DNA of 64,000 nucleotides from a bacterium (GTDB lineage: Bacteria > UBA10199 > 2-02-FULL-44-16 > JAAZCA01): assembly GCA_021810905.1 (NCBI GenBank), contig JAJZQH010000013.1:1-64000 (forward strand), in the 5' to 3' direction. The translations under genes were made by a program, and so were the position numbers. Of this stretch, positions 9,599 through 17,235 are shown piece after piece. A model generated the notes under the pieces. That model made no database searches and was not told the DNA's origin. It was given only the letters and a program-made list of their open reading frames with translations. Position 1 is the stretch's first letter, and each line of letters begins with the position of its first letter.

Positions 9599-11506
9599 TC
9601 AGCGCACGCGCCCTTCGCGCACAAATCGCTCAATCACCGTGGGCTCTGCAGGGAGTTTGAACCTCTCTTGCTTCGTCGGCTCTCCCATTCCCCGCTCCCT
9701 TTCCGGGTCGCGATCCTTTTTCCACCCCTTAGCCCCTGGCCCGGATTCACCGGACGCCTGTTCGGCCATCTCGACCACGCGCTTCGACACGACCTCCAGG
9801 GCAAGGCGGTTCGGATTCACGGCCACACCGGCGTTGAGCCTCGTCGCCATCTCTCTTCCCAGGTCTTCCCGGATCAACACGCCGTTGTCGCGGATCTGCT
9901 GGGAGAGCAGCTCTCTGGCTGCACCGTCTTTTCCTCCGTTGGCCCTTATCCATTCGCGCACGCCATCGAGCTCTGGATCGGTCTTGTTGTTCTCGAGGTA
10001 CGCGAACACCTCCTCAGTTATCTCCGCGGCATTTGTTGCCGGATCGTTGAGGCGTTCCAGAAGCTCCGCTTCGGACCCTGCCGTTTGCACGGCCGGCGCT
10101 TCGAGGGGCGGTGAGGCCTTGTCCATGGATCCGAAGTTGGGGGCGTTCTTTTCAAGGATCTGCAGTTTCGGCGTGCCGCTCTTGTCCAGCGCTGCTGCGT
10201 TCAGGCGCGATTGTTCCGCATGCCTCGCAGCCTCGTCGGCATAGGCCGTGAATTGCTCCGCCTGGTCACGCAAGATTTCCGCCTGATCGCGAAGCGTCTT
10301 TGCGAATTCGGGGTTGGTCTCGTCGTGCTTGAGCGCCTCCACGTCCAGGCCACCGGCCGATCTCGTATTATTTATTGCAATGAGCCGGTAGTTGCGTTCG
10401 GCACGTTGGTATTGCACTTGTTCGGTCAGGAACGAACGAACCGCGTCTCGCTTTTCGAGCTCGAACTCGAGCCAGCTTGCAGCGATCACTTCATTGTCTT
10501 GCGGAGCGTGCGGCGCGCCGTTCTCGTCGTGCGTTCGCATGGCCTCGCGTGTCTTCTCCGGCAGTTCCATCCATCGACGATAGACGTCGGCAGCAATGCC
10601 CTGCGCACGCTCACTTCCGTAGTCGAGGCGCGTCATGTATATCTGCTCGGCGACCCCGCCGATCGCCATGTCTTTTTCAAGTTCAGTTTTGACCATCTGA
10701 AGCATGAAGAACTTAGGCGGGATCGTGCCTAAATCCGTCTGCGCAAAGACCACCGGATCTCTTATGTAATTCTTGAACTGTTCGCTTGGAAGTTGCTCCC
10801 ATTGCGCGATAATCCTACGAGCGCGCTCGTGCGTGGGGTCGGGCTCCAGTCCCATGAACTCCTCGACGTCGCACAGCACTGCCTCCGTCCTTGCCATCCG
10901 CTCCGGATCCGGGATGACATCGTCGGCCGTGAGTTCCACGGCCGCGACTTCAGGCAAACGGTTCCTGGCCGCGATCATCGATTTTTCTGTGTGCGAATAC
11001 GGTCCGAGCAGCCAGGCATTTGTCGGGATCCTGCCGCCCCGTGTATCTTCAAGACCCCAGGTCCTCGAGAGATAGTCAGCCTCGTCGTTTGGATCGATTG
11101 TATTCCACCTTGCGAGTGCGTCCACCGCCCTCTCTCTGCGGCCTTCGGCGGAAATTCCATACATGTCTTCAATCTGGCCGAGCTTCAGCGCCGTCGCATC
11201 AACCAACGCCTCTTCCGTGGGAATCCTGAACACGCCTGACCCTGTCGCTTCGACACTGTTATCGTTTGCCCCTTGGGAATTATCCCTCCAAAGTGAATAC
11301 GCCAAACCCATGAAGGCCCCGCCGACTCCCATGGATACGACTGCGGCAGCAGCCAGCATTTTGTCGGATATGTTGGAGATACAGGAAGGCTTGTTAGAAT
11401 CAGTCGAACCTCCCGTGGGGGGCTCTGGCTCATTCAAAGTGCAGACTACCTCACCGCGCTCATTCGGCGGCTGGCATGTCACTCTATTTGATATCGGGTC
11501 GCTCAA
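9599..11506 (-). CDS. Membrane-anchored accessory protein, conserved C-terminal domain family (635 aa)
   Basis: Function unknown. The start is TTG at 11506, preceded by AGAGG; no ATG fits better. A cysteine pair (C11, C22) and a single hydrophobic helix at about 50-70 open the protein. The middle contains repeated helical stretches, including a coiled-coil-like segment rich in Ala/Glu/Gln near residues 395-430. The C-terminal region has the family pattern (LNDPATNAAEI, then GVREWIRANGGKDGAARELL and QQIRDNG) and is intermediate between the two subgroups. The shared motif lies 180 bases upstream, displaced by an inserted ~115-bp repeat. Confidence 0.68.
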   Translation of the reverse strand: MSDPISNRVTCQPPNERGEVVCTLNEPEPPTGGSTDSNKPSCISNISDKMLAAAAVVSMGVGGAFMGLAYSLWRDNSQGANDNSVEATGSGVFRIPTEEALVDATALKLGQIEDMYGISAEGRRERAVDALARWNTIDPNDEADYLSRTWGLEDTRGGRIPTNAWLLGPYSHTEKSMIAARNRLPEVAAVELTADDVIPDPERMARTEAVLCDVEEFMGLEPDPTHERARRIIAQWEQLPSEQFKNYIRDPVVFAQTDLGTIPPKFFMLQMVKTELEKDMAIGGVAEQIYMTRLDYGSERAQGIAADVYRRWMELPEKTREAMRTHDENGAPHAPQDNEVIAASWLEFELEKRDAVRSFLTEQVQYQRAERNYRLIAINNTRSAGGLDVEALKHDETNPEFAKTLRDQAEILRDQAEQFTAYADEAARHAEQSRLNAAALDKSGTPKLQILEKNAPNFGSMDKASPPLEAPAVQTAGSEAELLERLNDPATNAAEITEEVFAYLENNKTDPELDGVREWIRANGGKDGAARELLSQQIRDNGVLIREDLGREMATRLNAGVAVNPNRLALEVVSKRVVEMAEQASGESGPGAKGWKKDRDPERERGMGEPTKQERFKLPAEPTVIERFVREGRVR

Positions 11507-11530
11507 CTCTGCCTCTCACGTCCAATGAAT

Positions 11531-11647
11531 GCTCCCCGCGGCAAGCCGCGGGGTATCACCGGCAACATCTCCGATCACCCTCACCCTTCCCTCTCCCCTC
11601 AAGGGAGAGGGTGGTGGAAACCCCGCAGCAAGCTGCGGGGAATCATC
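11531..11647. repeat. Interspersed palindromic repeat, family 1, copy A
   Basis: Contains three nested hairpins: CCGCGGCAAGCCGCGG, CCCTCTCCCCTCAAGGGAGA and CCCCGCAGCAAGCTGCGGGG, ending in AATCAT. Closely similar copies lie at 22503-22602 and 34818-34912. This copy separates the promoter-like motif at 11685 from the 635-aa gene and looks like an insertion into the leader region. Confidence 0.85.
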
Positions 11648-11684
11648 TCATTGAAACCGGGGGACAAATTCCCCCTCACTTCTA

Positions 11685-11713
11685 TTTTCGGCTGAGAGAC
11701 CCCCTGAAGTTGC
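11685..11713 (-). promoter_or_regulatory. Shared bipartite promoter-like motif (copy f)
   Basis: Minus strand: GCAACTT, 14 bases, GCCGAAAA. The -10-like half differs from the others at one base. It belongs to the 635-aa gene starting at 11506; the gap is long because a repeat element sits between them. Confidence 0.5.
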
Positions 11714-11913
11714 GTATTGGCGGAAAAATCGGATTATGCTTGTAAGTGGTTGAAATTTTGGAAGGTTTATAGTTTAAAAATATGTCAACAAAGCTATTCC
11801 GCTATCGTGCGGCAGAAATTTGCACAGATCGCCACATCAAGGATACGCCGCCGCGTTTCGTGCCTGGCACCGGAATCAACGAAACCCTGGCGCCAGGCGC
11901 CGTTTCTTCTTCC

Positions 11914-12207
11914 TCACCTCGGCTGCACGTCCATTCGGGAGCGCAGGCCTTCCATGATCCTGAGTTCGACGTCCTCGTGGAGCGGATTCTTTTCCTTCAC
12001 ATCCTTGCGATCCCTTTCAAAGACGTCCTTGCCGCGCGCCGGCGCCTCTTTTCTGCCCGTCTCCGCCTCCACTGCGCTCTTCGCCACTGACCTCAGGGCG
12101 AGATCGGCAAGGCCCGCAGGCGTGTTGAATGATCCGCCTCTCTCGGAGCGCGACACCTCCGCAGCGAGTTGTCCCATGAGGAACCGACCATAATCCGTTA
12201 GCCGGTA
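11914..12207 (-). pseudogene. Orphan 3' end of a C-terminal-domain family gene
   Basis: About 98 codons matching the end of the 470-aa paralogue (GRFLMGQLAAEVSRSERG through EDVELRIMEGL) up to its stop codon. Nothing before residue ~14 of the open frame resembles the family: upstream is a palindromic repeat and a terminator-like hairpin. There is no credible start. Homology with the 16947 gene continues ~14 bases beyond the stop codon. This is a truncated copy, or a spare C-terminal cassette. Confidence 0.8.
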
Positions 12208-12215
12208 GGCATTTT

Positions 12216-12240
12216 GGTGCCAGGCACCACTGGCAACGCC
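12216..12240. repeat. GGTGCCAGGCACC palindromic repeat unit (copy 1)
   Basis: A perfect 13-base palindrome GGTGCCAGGCACC followed by ACTGGCAACGCC. Related units are at 18550-18574 and 19043-19068, each lying just beyond a GC-rich terminator in the minus direction. Partial units occur at 11860-11901 and 55331-55343. Confidence 0.75.
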
Positions 12241-12246
12241 ATTCAC

Positions 12247-12272
12247 TCAAACAAAAATGCCCCGAGTGGGGC
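12247..12272 (-). terminator. Terminator-like hairpin (minus strand)
   Basis: Minus strand: GCCCC, ACTC loop, GGGGC, then ATTTTTGTTTG. No intact minus-strand gene lies upstream, since the HEPN/MNT genes run the other way. It is probably a relic carried along with the adjacent repeat and truncated paralogue. Confidence 0.5.
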
Positions 12273-12385
12273 GTGGCATCTACTGACTGAATCATTTTGG
12301 TGCACGCCCATCAGCAGGCTATCCAACACTCCACGCTCACGCGAGGCTCGCAATACCTGTTGTTTTTATGTTGAATTTCAAATAT

Positions 12386-12399
12386 ATAAGTATACTTAT
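12386..12399. promoter_or_regulatory. Perfect palindrome overlapping the HEPN start codon
   Basis: ATAAGTATACTTAT is a perfect 14-base palindrome whose right end covers the first two bases of the ATG at 12398. A protein bound here would block transcription or initiation of the HEPN/MNT pair, as expected of an autoregulatory operator. This is inference from position and symmetry. Confidence 0.5.
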
Positions 12400-12790
12400 G
12401 AAAGAAAAAACCTCCATATGGTTTGAACTGGCTGAGAGCGATCTTGATTTCGCCAAAAATATCCTCAAGGGTGGAAGCAGGCCTCATTATGCGGTTCATT
12501 ACTGCCATCAGGCTATCGAGAAAATATTGAAGGCTCTGGTACAGGAAAAAACGAACGAAGACCCGAAACGCACGCATAATTTCAAGACGCTTTGCATCCA
12601 ATCGAAAGTGGAATTCCCTCCTGACGTCGAAGATTTTCTGACACGCCTTTCTCCCCATTATCTGGCCTCGCGGTATCCGGAGGATATGAAAAAATTCTAC
12701 AGTCTCTACACCGCCAGTTACGCACAAAATATTTTGAATGAAACGGAGAGGGTCTTCTCATGGTTCAAAAATATGATTTTAAAAAAATAG
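12398..12790 (+). CDS. HEPN-domain protein, toxin candidate of a HEPN/MNT pair (130 aa)
   Basis: Small all-helical HEPN domain starting WFELAESDLDFAKNILKGG, with the family's AVHYCHQAIEKILKALV helix and the motif region DPKRTHNFKTL. That last segment holds the Arg-x-His-type residues used for RNA cleavage or for modification by the partner. The next gene, a minimal nucleotidyltransferase, overlaps its 3' end by 31 bases. In studied pairs the nucleotidyltransferase neutralises the HEPN toxin by AMPylation. I chose the ATG at 12398 because family members begin at this point; an in-frame ATG exists at 12368. Confidence 0.85.
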   Translation: MKEKTSIWFELAESDLDFAKNILKGGSRPHYAVHYCHQAIEKILKALVQEKTNEDPKRTHNFKTLCIQSKVEFPPDVEDFLTRLSPHYLASRYPEDMKKFYSLYTASYAQNILNETERVFSWFKNMILKK

Positions 12791-13098
12791 CGGAACAGCT
12801 CGTCAGTCTCCTCGCAAGCGAGGGAATTGAAGTCGAAAGCCTGTTTTTATACGGATCACAGGCGCGCGGAAATGCCACCGACGACAGCGATATCGATCTG
12901 GTCATCATCTCGAAAAATCTCGCAAAATTTGAACCGTTTGAGCGGCTTGAATTCCTGTCGAAGATCGCGTGGAAATGCGATGAGCCTCTGGAAATCATCG
13001 GCTACACGCCTGATGAGGTGAAAGGCAGAGAAGGCAGGAGCATATTCTGGGACGAGATCCGCACAACCGGCCGCATCATCTATCACAAGGCCGCGTGA
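12760..13098 (+). CDS. Minimal nucleotidyltransferase (MNT), antitoxin candidate (112 aa)
   Basis: Nucleotidyltransferase of the DNA polymerase beta superfamily. The active site GSQARGNATDDSDIDLVI has the GS-x10-DxD signature, with both catalytic aspartates present. A third acidic residue is plausible in DEPLEIIGYT. It overlaps the HEPN gene by 31 bases, so translation is probably coupled. Its likely role is to adenylylate the HEPN partner and silence it. The pair sits between the truncated paralogue and the metalloprotease-like paralogue, i.e. inside the accessory region. Confidence 0.87.
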   Translation: MVQKYDFKKIAEQLVSLLASEGIEVESLFLYGSQARGNATDDSDIDLVIISKNLAKFEPFERLEFLSKIAWKCDEPLEIIGYTPDEVKGREGRSIFWDEIRTTGRIIYHKAA

Positions 13099-13191
13099 TT
13101 CATATCGCCGTCGTCTGCACATCCCCCCTGCACCCATCACACGCACGCCGGCCCATTTTCAAACTGGCGCCCATGTGACGCGTACGCTGAC

Positions 13192-13213
13192 AAACGCCCC
13201 GGGCGGGGCGTTT
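13192..13213 (-). terminator. Terminator of the 607-aa gene
   Basis: Minus strand: AAACGCCCCGCCCGGGGCGTTTG, written here as stem AACGCCCC/GGGGCGTT with a 2-base centre and a short T run. It lies 34 bases after the stop codon at 13247. The same kind of hairpin ends the 545-aa gene at 19100-19125. Confidence 0.7.
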
Positions 13214-13246
13214 ATATCGCTGCTTGATGCAGTACTCGCGCTGTCT

Positions 13247-13672
13247 TCACTTCACCTCACGTCCCACCTCCATGCGCTCGCGCAGGCCTTCCATGATCCG
13301 GGCGAACACGTCCTCGCGGCGCGCATCGTTTTCCCTCACGTCGTCGCGGTCCTTTTCAAAGACGGCCTTGTCGCGCGCCGGCGCCTCTTTTCTGCCCGTC
13401 TCCGCCTCCACGACACTCTTCGCCACCGACCTCAGGGCGAGATCGGCAAGGCCCGCGGGCGTGTTGAAAGAGCCGCCTCTCTCGGAACGCATCACCTCGA
13501 CAGAGAGTTGTTCCATGAGGAGCCGACCGTTATCTCTGATTTCTGCCCTGAGCGCTTCTCCGGCGTAGGCTTCTCTTCCGCCGTTCGCCGCTATCCACTC
13601 GCGGACATCCCGGAGGGACGGATCGTCCGGATTCTTTTCCACCAGATCGAAAATCGCGTCCGCAAATGCGTC
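13247..13672. repeat. Duplicated gene 3' end, type 1 (partner at 19155-19588)
   Basis: The last ~425 bases of the 607-aa gene are nearly identical to the last ~430 bases of the 545-aa gene at the DNA level, whereas the two genes are unrelated further upstream. The boundary is sharp, near the codons for LFKNPDAFADAI / LFKDPDVFADAI. This indicates recent duplication or gene conversion of the C-terminal module. Confidence 0.85.
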
Positions 13673-15070
13673 GGGGTTTTTGAAGAGCGCGTCCATGGAC
13701 TCGATACCGCCATTGCCATTAGGCTCCCCTGCCATCCTGCCCACACCCGGACCTTCGGGGCGACCTTCAATGCCAGGCACAAATCCATCTGCGGGATTAC
13801 GCATATCGTTTACCAGCGCACTCACAGGCTCGGCACCTTCCCTCTCTGATTTTTTTGGATCGTCGCTTTTGTACCATTTCATCGGCGGGTCCAGGTCGCT
13901 GCGGTCAACAGCTTCACCGGCGCGCAAGGAGTTCAAAAGATCGTCCGTCACAACCGGCAAATAGTATCCTTTGCTGAAATCGTTCGTCGTCAGATATTGA
14001 TGAAAATCGGACTTAAGCCTGCCCTGAACGGCAACCTCCCACTCCGCTGAGATGGCAGCACGCGCCTGTTCGATGTCTCGCGCTGTCGCAAGTATCGCGC
14101 CGCAGCGAAAGACAAGATTTTCTATCGTCCCTCGTTCCTGAGGATCAACCGCGCCCTTTGAATACTCGTTCAAGAGGATGAGACCCTGCAAATGACGAAA
14201 CAGGGACTCCGCGCCGCTTGAGGTCGCCGCTTCAGCACCCGACAGCGCAAGGTGGTCTCCTGTTCCAGCGGTCGTGGTGAGCATTGAGTCCAGATCCCTG
14301 AATGTAGAGCGCTCTGCCCCTGGAAAAAGGATGGACTCGAAGAAAAGGCTGTGCACTTCGTCAAGATATGATTGCTCAAGAAACGTCCGATCCCTCACCG
14401 ATTCGTCATATCTGTTTGCCTGCCTCAATCCCCTCTCTCTCAGCCTTTCATCGACGGCGTTAACGAGGTGATGCCTGAGCTCATGTTCGGGCGTCCAATT
14501 CAAAAGTGCGGGATCGTATTTTTCATCAAGAAAACTCCACGAATCTTTGAGATCGATATAGATGATTTTTTTATCCGGATCGTACTCTCCGGAACGTCCT
14601 TTGTTCCACAGATCTGGGAAACCGTCCGGGGTGGAAGCGTCGGAATTATAGACCACGACAAGACAATCGAGGACTGCGCGCGCGTCGATTACGCCCGAGA
14701 TCGACTTGTATTTTTCAAGGAGAGGATGGACATCTGAATCGCGATCGAGTTCCTGCGGAATTGAAAGTTGTCCATCATCAAGAAAACCTATTTGACTCAG
14801 CGCTTTTTCAACTGCCGTGACCTCATCAACAAAACGCCGGTCCGGGGCATCGACTTTCTGCGCGTCAGGTGGCCTGCTGATTTCACGCCACAGCGACATG
14901 CCGAGCAGGGCAGACCCTGCCCAGACGAGCATATTTGCAGCAGGGCCTGAGCTGGACTCGTTAACGTCGCGACGCTCATGGTATTCGCCGGCCCTGTCGC
15001 CTGCCGACGGCGAATCGGCTGAGGCAACGGCCATCCCTCTATATAAGGATAATATCTCTCCGATGATCAT
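13247..15070 (-). CDS. Accessory protein with HExxH metalloprotease-like motif and family C-terminal domain (607 aa)
   Basis: Possible zinc metallopeptidase. Residues 196-200 are HELRH (14471-14485), with acidic residues ~50 downstream (YLDEVHSLFFES) that could supply the third ligand, as in gluzincins. A short hydrophobic segment near 43-60 may anchor it. A Pro/Gly/Asn-rich linker around residues 410-450 leads to the C-terminal family domain (ADAIFDLVEKNPDD to the end), nearly identical to the 545-aa paralogue. The start is uncertain: ATG 15070 lacks a good Shine-Dalgarno, and ATG 15034 has AGAGG too close. The shared motif is 43 bases upstream. Protease activity is inference from the motif only. 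Confidence 0.65.
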   Translation of the reverse strand: MIIGEILSLYRGMAVASADSPSAGDRAGEYHERRDVNESSSGPAANMLVWAGSALLGMSLWREISRPPDAQKVDAPDRRFVDEVTAVEKALSQIGFLDDGQLSIPQELDRDSDVHPLLEKYKSISGVIDARAVLDCLVVVYNSDASTPDGFPDLWNKGRSGEYDPDKKIIYIDLKDSWSFLDEKYDPALLNWTPEHELRHHLVNAVDERLRERGLRQANRYDESVRDRTFLEQSYLDEVHSLFFESILFPGAERSTFRDLDSMLTTTAGTGDHLALSGAEAATSSGAESLFRHLQGLILLNEYSKGAVDPQERGTIENLVFRCGAILATARDIEQARAAISAEWEVAVQGRLKSDFHQYLTTNDFSKGYYLPVVTDDLLNSLRAGEAVDRSDLDPPMKWYKSDDPKKSEREGAEPVSALVNDMRNPADGFVPGIEGRPEGPGVGRMAGEPNGNGGIESMDALFKNPDAFADAIFDLVEKNPDDPSLRDVREWIAANGGREAYAGEALRAEIRDNGRLLMEQLSVEVMRSERGGSFNTPAGLADLALRSVAKSVVEAETGRKEAPARDKAVFEKDRDDVRENDARREDVFARIMEGLRERMEVGREVK

Positions 15071-15112
15071 ATGCCGTTGATTTTCAGCGTGGACGTCCCC
15101 GCCCCTGTATAA

Positions 15113-15139
15113 TTATCGGCTGCCGGCGATAAAAGTTGC
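15113..15139 (-). promoter_or_regulatory. Shared bipartite promoter-like motif (copy c)
   Basis: Minus strand: GCAACTT, 12 bases, GCCGATAA, 42 bases before the start of the 607-aa gene. GCAA-N15-GCCGATAA has exactly the spacing of the sigma-28 consensus TAAA-N15-GCCGATAA, with the AA and TTT positions also agreeing. Confidence 0.65.
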
Positions 15140-15655
15140 GTGGTTTCAATTCCCTGTTACCGCAACGGTAAAATGTCACCCTGACTGCAACGCAAGAATG
15201 TCACCCCTGGCTGCCAAGTTCTTGATATATTTCGGTTTGTACTGATAGCGCCCGATTTCCTGTTTTCGGTAATAAATCTTCATCTTGCCCGAGAGATGGG
15301 CCGGCGGCCGGTGAATTGTGGGCAACCTGGATATCGGAGCGCGTCGTGCACGTTTCTTTGTCCAGCGAGGCGAGGGAACGCATCGCGTGTCTGGCGATAT
15401 CGTAGGGAAAAGCGCGGAAGCACACGAAGGCAGCGAAGAAAGAAGGCGTCATTGAAGTAAGAGGCGGGTCTGCCGTGAGGGCTTCACAGGCGGCCATCCC
15501 CGGCGTTTGAGCGCGCAAAGCGAGGGGCCGCGGAACCCTCCACGCAGTCGTTTGACTCAAAATCGGCCGAATCTCGAAAAAAAAATCTGGTCGATTTTGT
15601 CCGGCAAAATCCCTGCCTTACGGCTCGTGTCGGATTTAGGAAGTGTAAACTCTAC
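15140..15655. other. Gene-free stretch with 25-bp-spaced direct repeats
   Basis: Two imperfect 20-base direct repeats (15161-15180 and 15186-15205) share CAACG-N3-AATGTCACC, a pattern reminiscent of the ends of some insertion sequences, but no transposase is near. Around 15559-15600 an 11-base inverted pair (CAAAATCGGCC with GGTCGATTTTG) brackets an A-run. A 119-codon open frame on the minus strand lacks a ribosome-binding site and family resemblance, so I do not call it. Confidence 0.4.
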
Positions 15656-15691
15656 TTGACGAAATATCGCTGTTTTTGTAAAGTGTACTTT
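15656..15691 (+). promoter_or_regulatory. Vegetative promoter and possible operator before the first DUF4143 ATPase
   Basis: TTGACG (15656-15661), 17-base spacer, TAAAGT (15679-15684) fits a housekeeping sigma promoter. The -10 element lies within AAAGTGTACTTT (15680-15691), a near-palindrome with 5-base arms, which could be a repressor site. The GGAGG and ATG of the ATPase gene follow at once. Confidence 0.55.
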
Positions 15692-15705
15692 ATGGAGGAA
15701 TCGCG

Positions 15706-16911
15706 ATGCTTGAAGAGCTCTTCGAAATTCAAATTGAAGCTGCAGCTTCGGTCGACCTCTCGTTCAAGCGGTACCTTTATGACCGGATCGACTGGGGGAC
15801 CAGGCTCTTCTGTATCGTGGGGGCTCGTGGCGTAGGCAAGACGACTCTCCTCTTGCAGTCGTATCGTGAAAAATACAGATCGCCCGAGGAGTGCCTGTAC
15901 ATCTCCGCTGACAACATCAAAGTAGCGGCATGGGGGCTGTTCGACATCGCATCCGAATTTTTCAAGACAGGCGGACTTTTTCTTATCATCGACGAAATCC
16001 ACAAGTACCCGAGCTGGGCCCGCGAGCTGAAGAATATCTACGATTCATTTCCAAAGGCGAAGATCGCGATCACGGGGAGTTCGTCTCTCGGACTCCTCGG
16101 AGGCAAACATGATTTCTCGCGCAGGATGATGGTCTATTATCTGAAGGGGCTGTCATTCCGCGAGTATCTGCAGCTCGAGACCGGCGCCTCATTCAAGACT
16201 CATTCAATCGAAGAGATCGTGCGGAGTCACGTCTCCATAGCATCCTCAGTCCGGGGCAAGACGAGCGTGCTCAAATATTTCAAGGAATATCTCAACAGCG
16301 GCTATTATCCGTTCTATCTTGAAGGCAGGGAGCAATATCACGTCAAACTGAACAACGTGGTTGAGAAGGTCCTGTCCGAGGACATACCCGCCCTGTTCGG
16401 GTTGAAGGCATCGTCCGTACCGCTGCTGCGCAAACTCATATATCTCATTGCAACTTCGCAGCCGTTCACGCCGAACATGGAGCGCATCAGTTCGCAGCTG
16501 GGCATTTCAAGGGAATACGCATATCATTACCTGGACTATCTCGAGAAAGCTGGGATCTTTGCAGCTGTTTACCCGGATGCGCAGGGACTTAAACTCGTAC
16601 GCAAGCCGCAGAAGGTCTATCTGGAAAATCCGAATCTCTTCTACGCCGTTCTTGGAGCAGTGGGGTTTCGGTCGGAAATCGGGGCCGTGCGCGAGTCGTT
16701 TTTTTTGAATCAGGCGGGAGCACTGCACAAGGTAGCGGGCGGCGACGCCGCAGATTTCGTGGTGGACGGCAGATATCACGTGGAAGTCGGCGGAACGGGC
16801 AAAGATCGAAAGCAGGTCGCCGGGAAAAAGAATTCGTTCATCGCAGCCGACGGCCTTGAAATCGGGGCAAAGGATAAAATTCCGCTATGGTTGATGGGGT
16901 TTCTGTATTGA
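15706..16911 (+). CDS. AAA-type ATPase of the DUF4143 group (401 aa)
   Basis: P-loop ATPase with Walker A GARGVGKTT (near residue 45), Walker B LFLIIDEIH and sensor ITGSSS, followed by an SFREYLQLETG segment. A C-terminal winged-helix/DUF4143 region holds LGISREYAYHYLDYLEKAGI and ends in a nuclease-like fold remnant (FVVDGRYHVEVGG). Proteins of this type are widespread in accessory regions; their function is poorly known. GGAGG lies before the ATG. It stands alone on the plus strand between two minus-strand accessory genes. A second member of the group is at 20996-22297. Confidence 0.85.
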   Translation: MLEELFEIQIEAAASVDLSFKRYLYDRIDWGTRLFCIVGARGVGKTTLLLQSYREKYRSPEECLYISADNIKVAAWGLFDIASEFFKTGGLFLIIDEIHKYPSWARELKNIYDSFPKAKIAITGSSSLGLLGGKHDFSRRMMVYYLKGLSFREYLQLETGASFKTHSIEEIVRSHVSIASSVRGKTSVLKYFKEYLNSGYYPFYLEGREQYHVKLNNVVEKVLSEDIPALFGLKASSVPLLRKLIYLIATSQPFTPNMERISSQLGISREYAYHYLDYLEKAGIFAAVYPDAQGLKLVRKPQKVYLENPNLFYAVLGAVGFRSEIGAVRESFFLNQAGALHKVAGGDAADFVVDGRYHVEVGGTGKDRKQVAGKKNSFIAADGLEIGAKDKIPLWLMGFLY

Positions 16912-16946
16912 TCAGCTATCTGGCACCTTGCACCGTTTCTTCTTCC

Positions 16947-17235
16947 TCACCTCGGCTTCACGTCCATTCGGGAGCCAAGGCCTTCCATGATCCTGAGTTC
17001 GACGTCCTCGTGGAGCGGACCCTTTTCCTTCACATCGTCGCGATCCCTTTCAAAGACGTCCTTGCCGCGCGCCGGGGCCTCCGTACTCATGGCGCTCTCC
17101 ACCGCGCTCTTCGCCACTGACCTCAGGGCGAGATCGGCGAGACCCTCAGCTGTATTGAATGATTCGCCTCTCTCGGAGCGCGACACCTCCGCAGCGAGTT
17201 GTCCCATTAGGAACCGCCCGTTATCGCGAATATGC
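16947..17235. repeat. Duplicated gene 3' end, type 2 (partner at 11914-12207)
   Basis: The end of the 470-aa gene and its first ~14 downstream bases (reaching CCGTTTCTTCTTCC) match the orphan 3' end at 11900-12207 almost base for base. Identity continuing past the stop codon shows the duplicated unit is a DNA segment, not just a conserved protein domain. Confidence 0.8.

Noticed and set aside
15201-15560. 119-codon minus-strand frame as a gene
   Set aside because: No Shine-Dalgarno, no family pattern, Cys/Ala-rich sequence typical of chance frames in GC-rich DNA.
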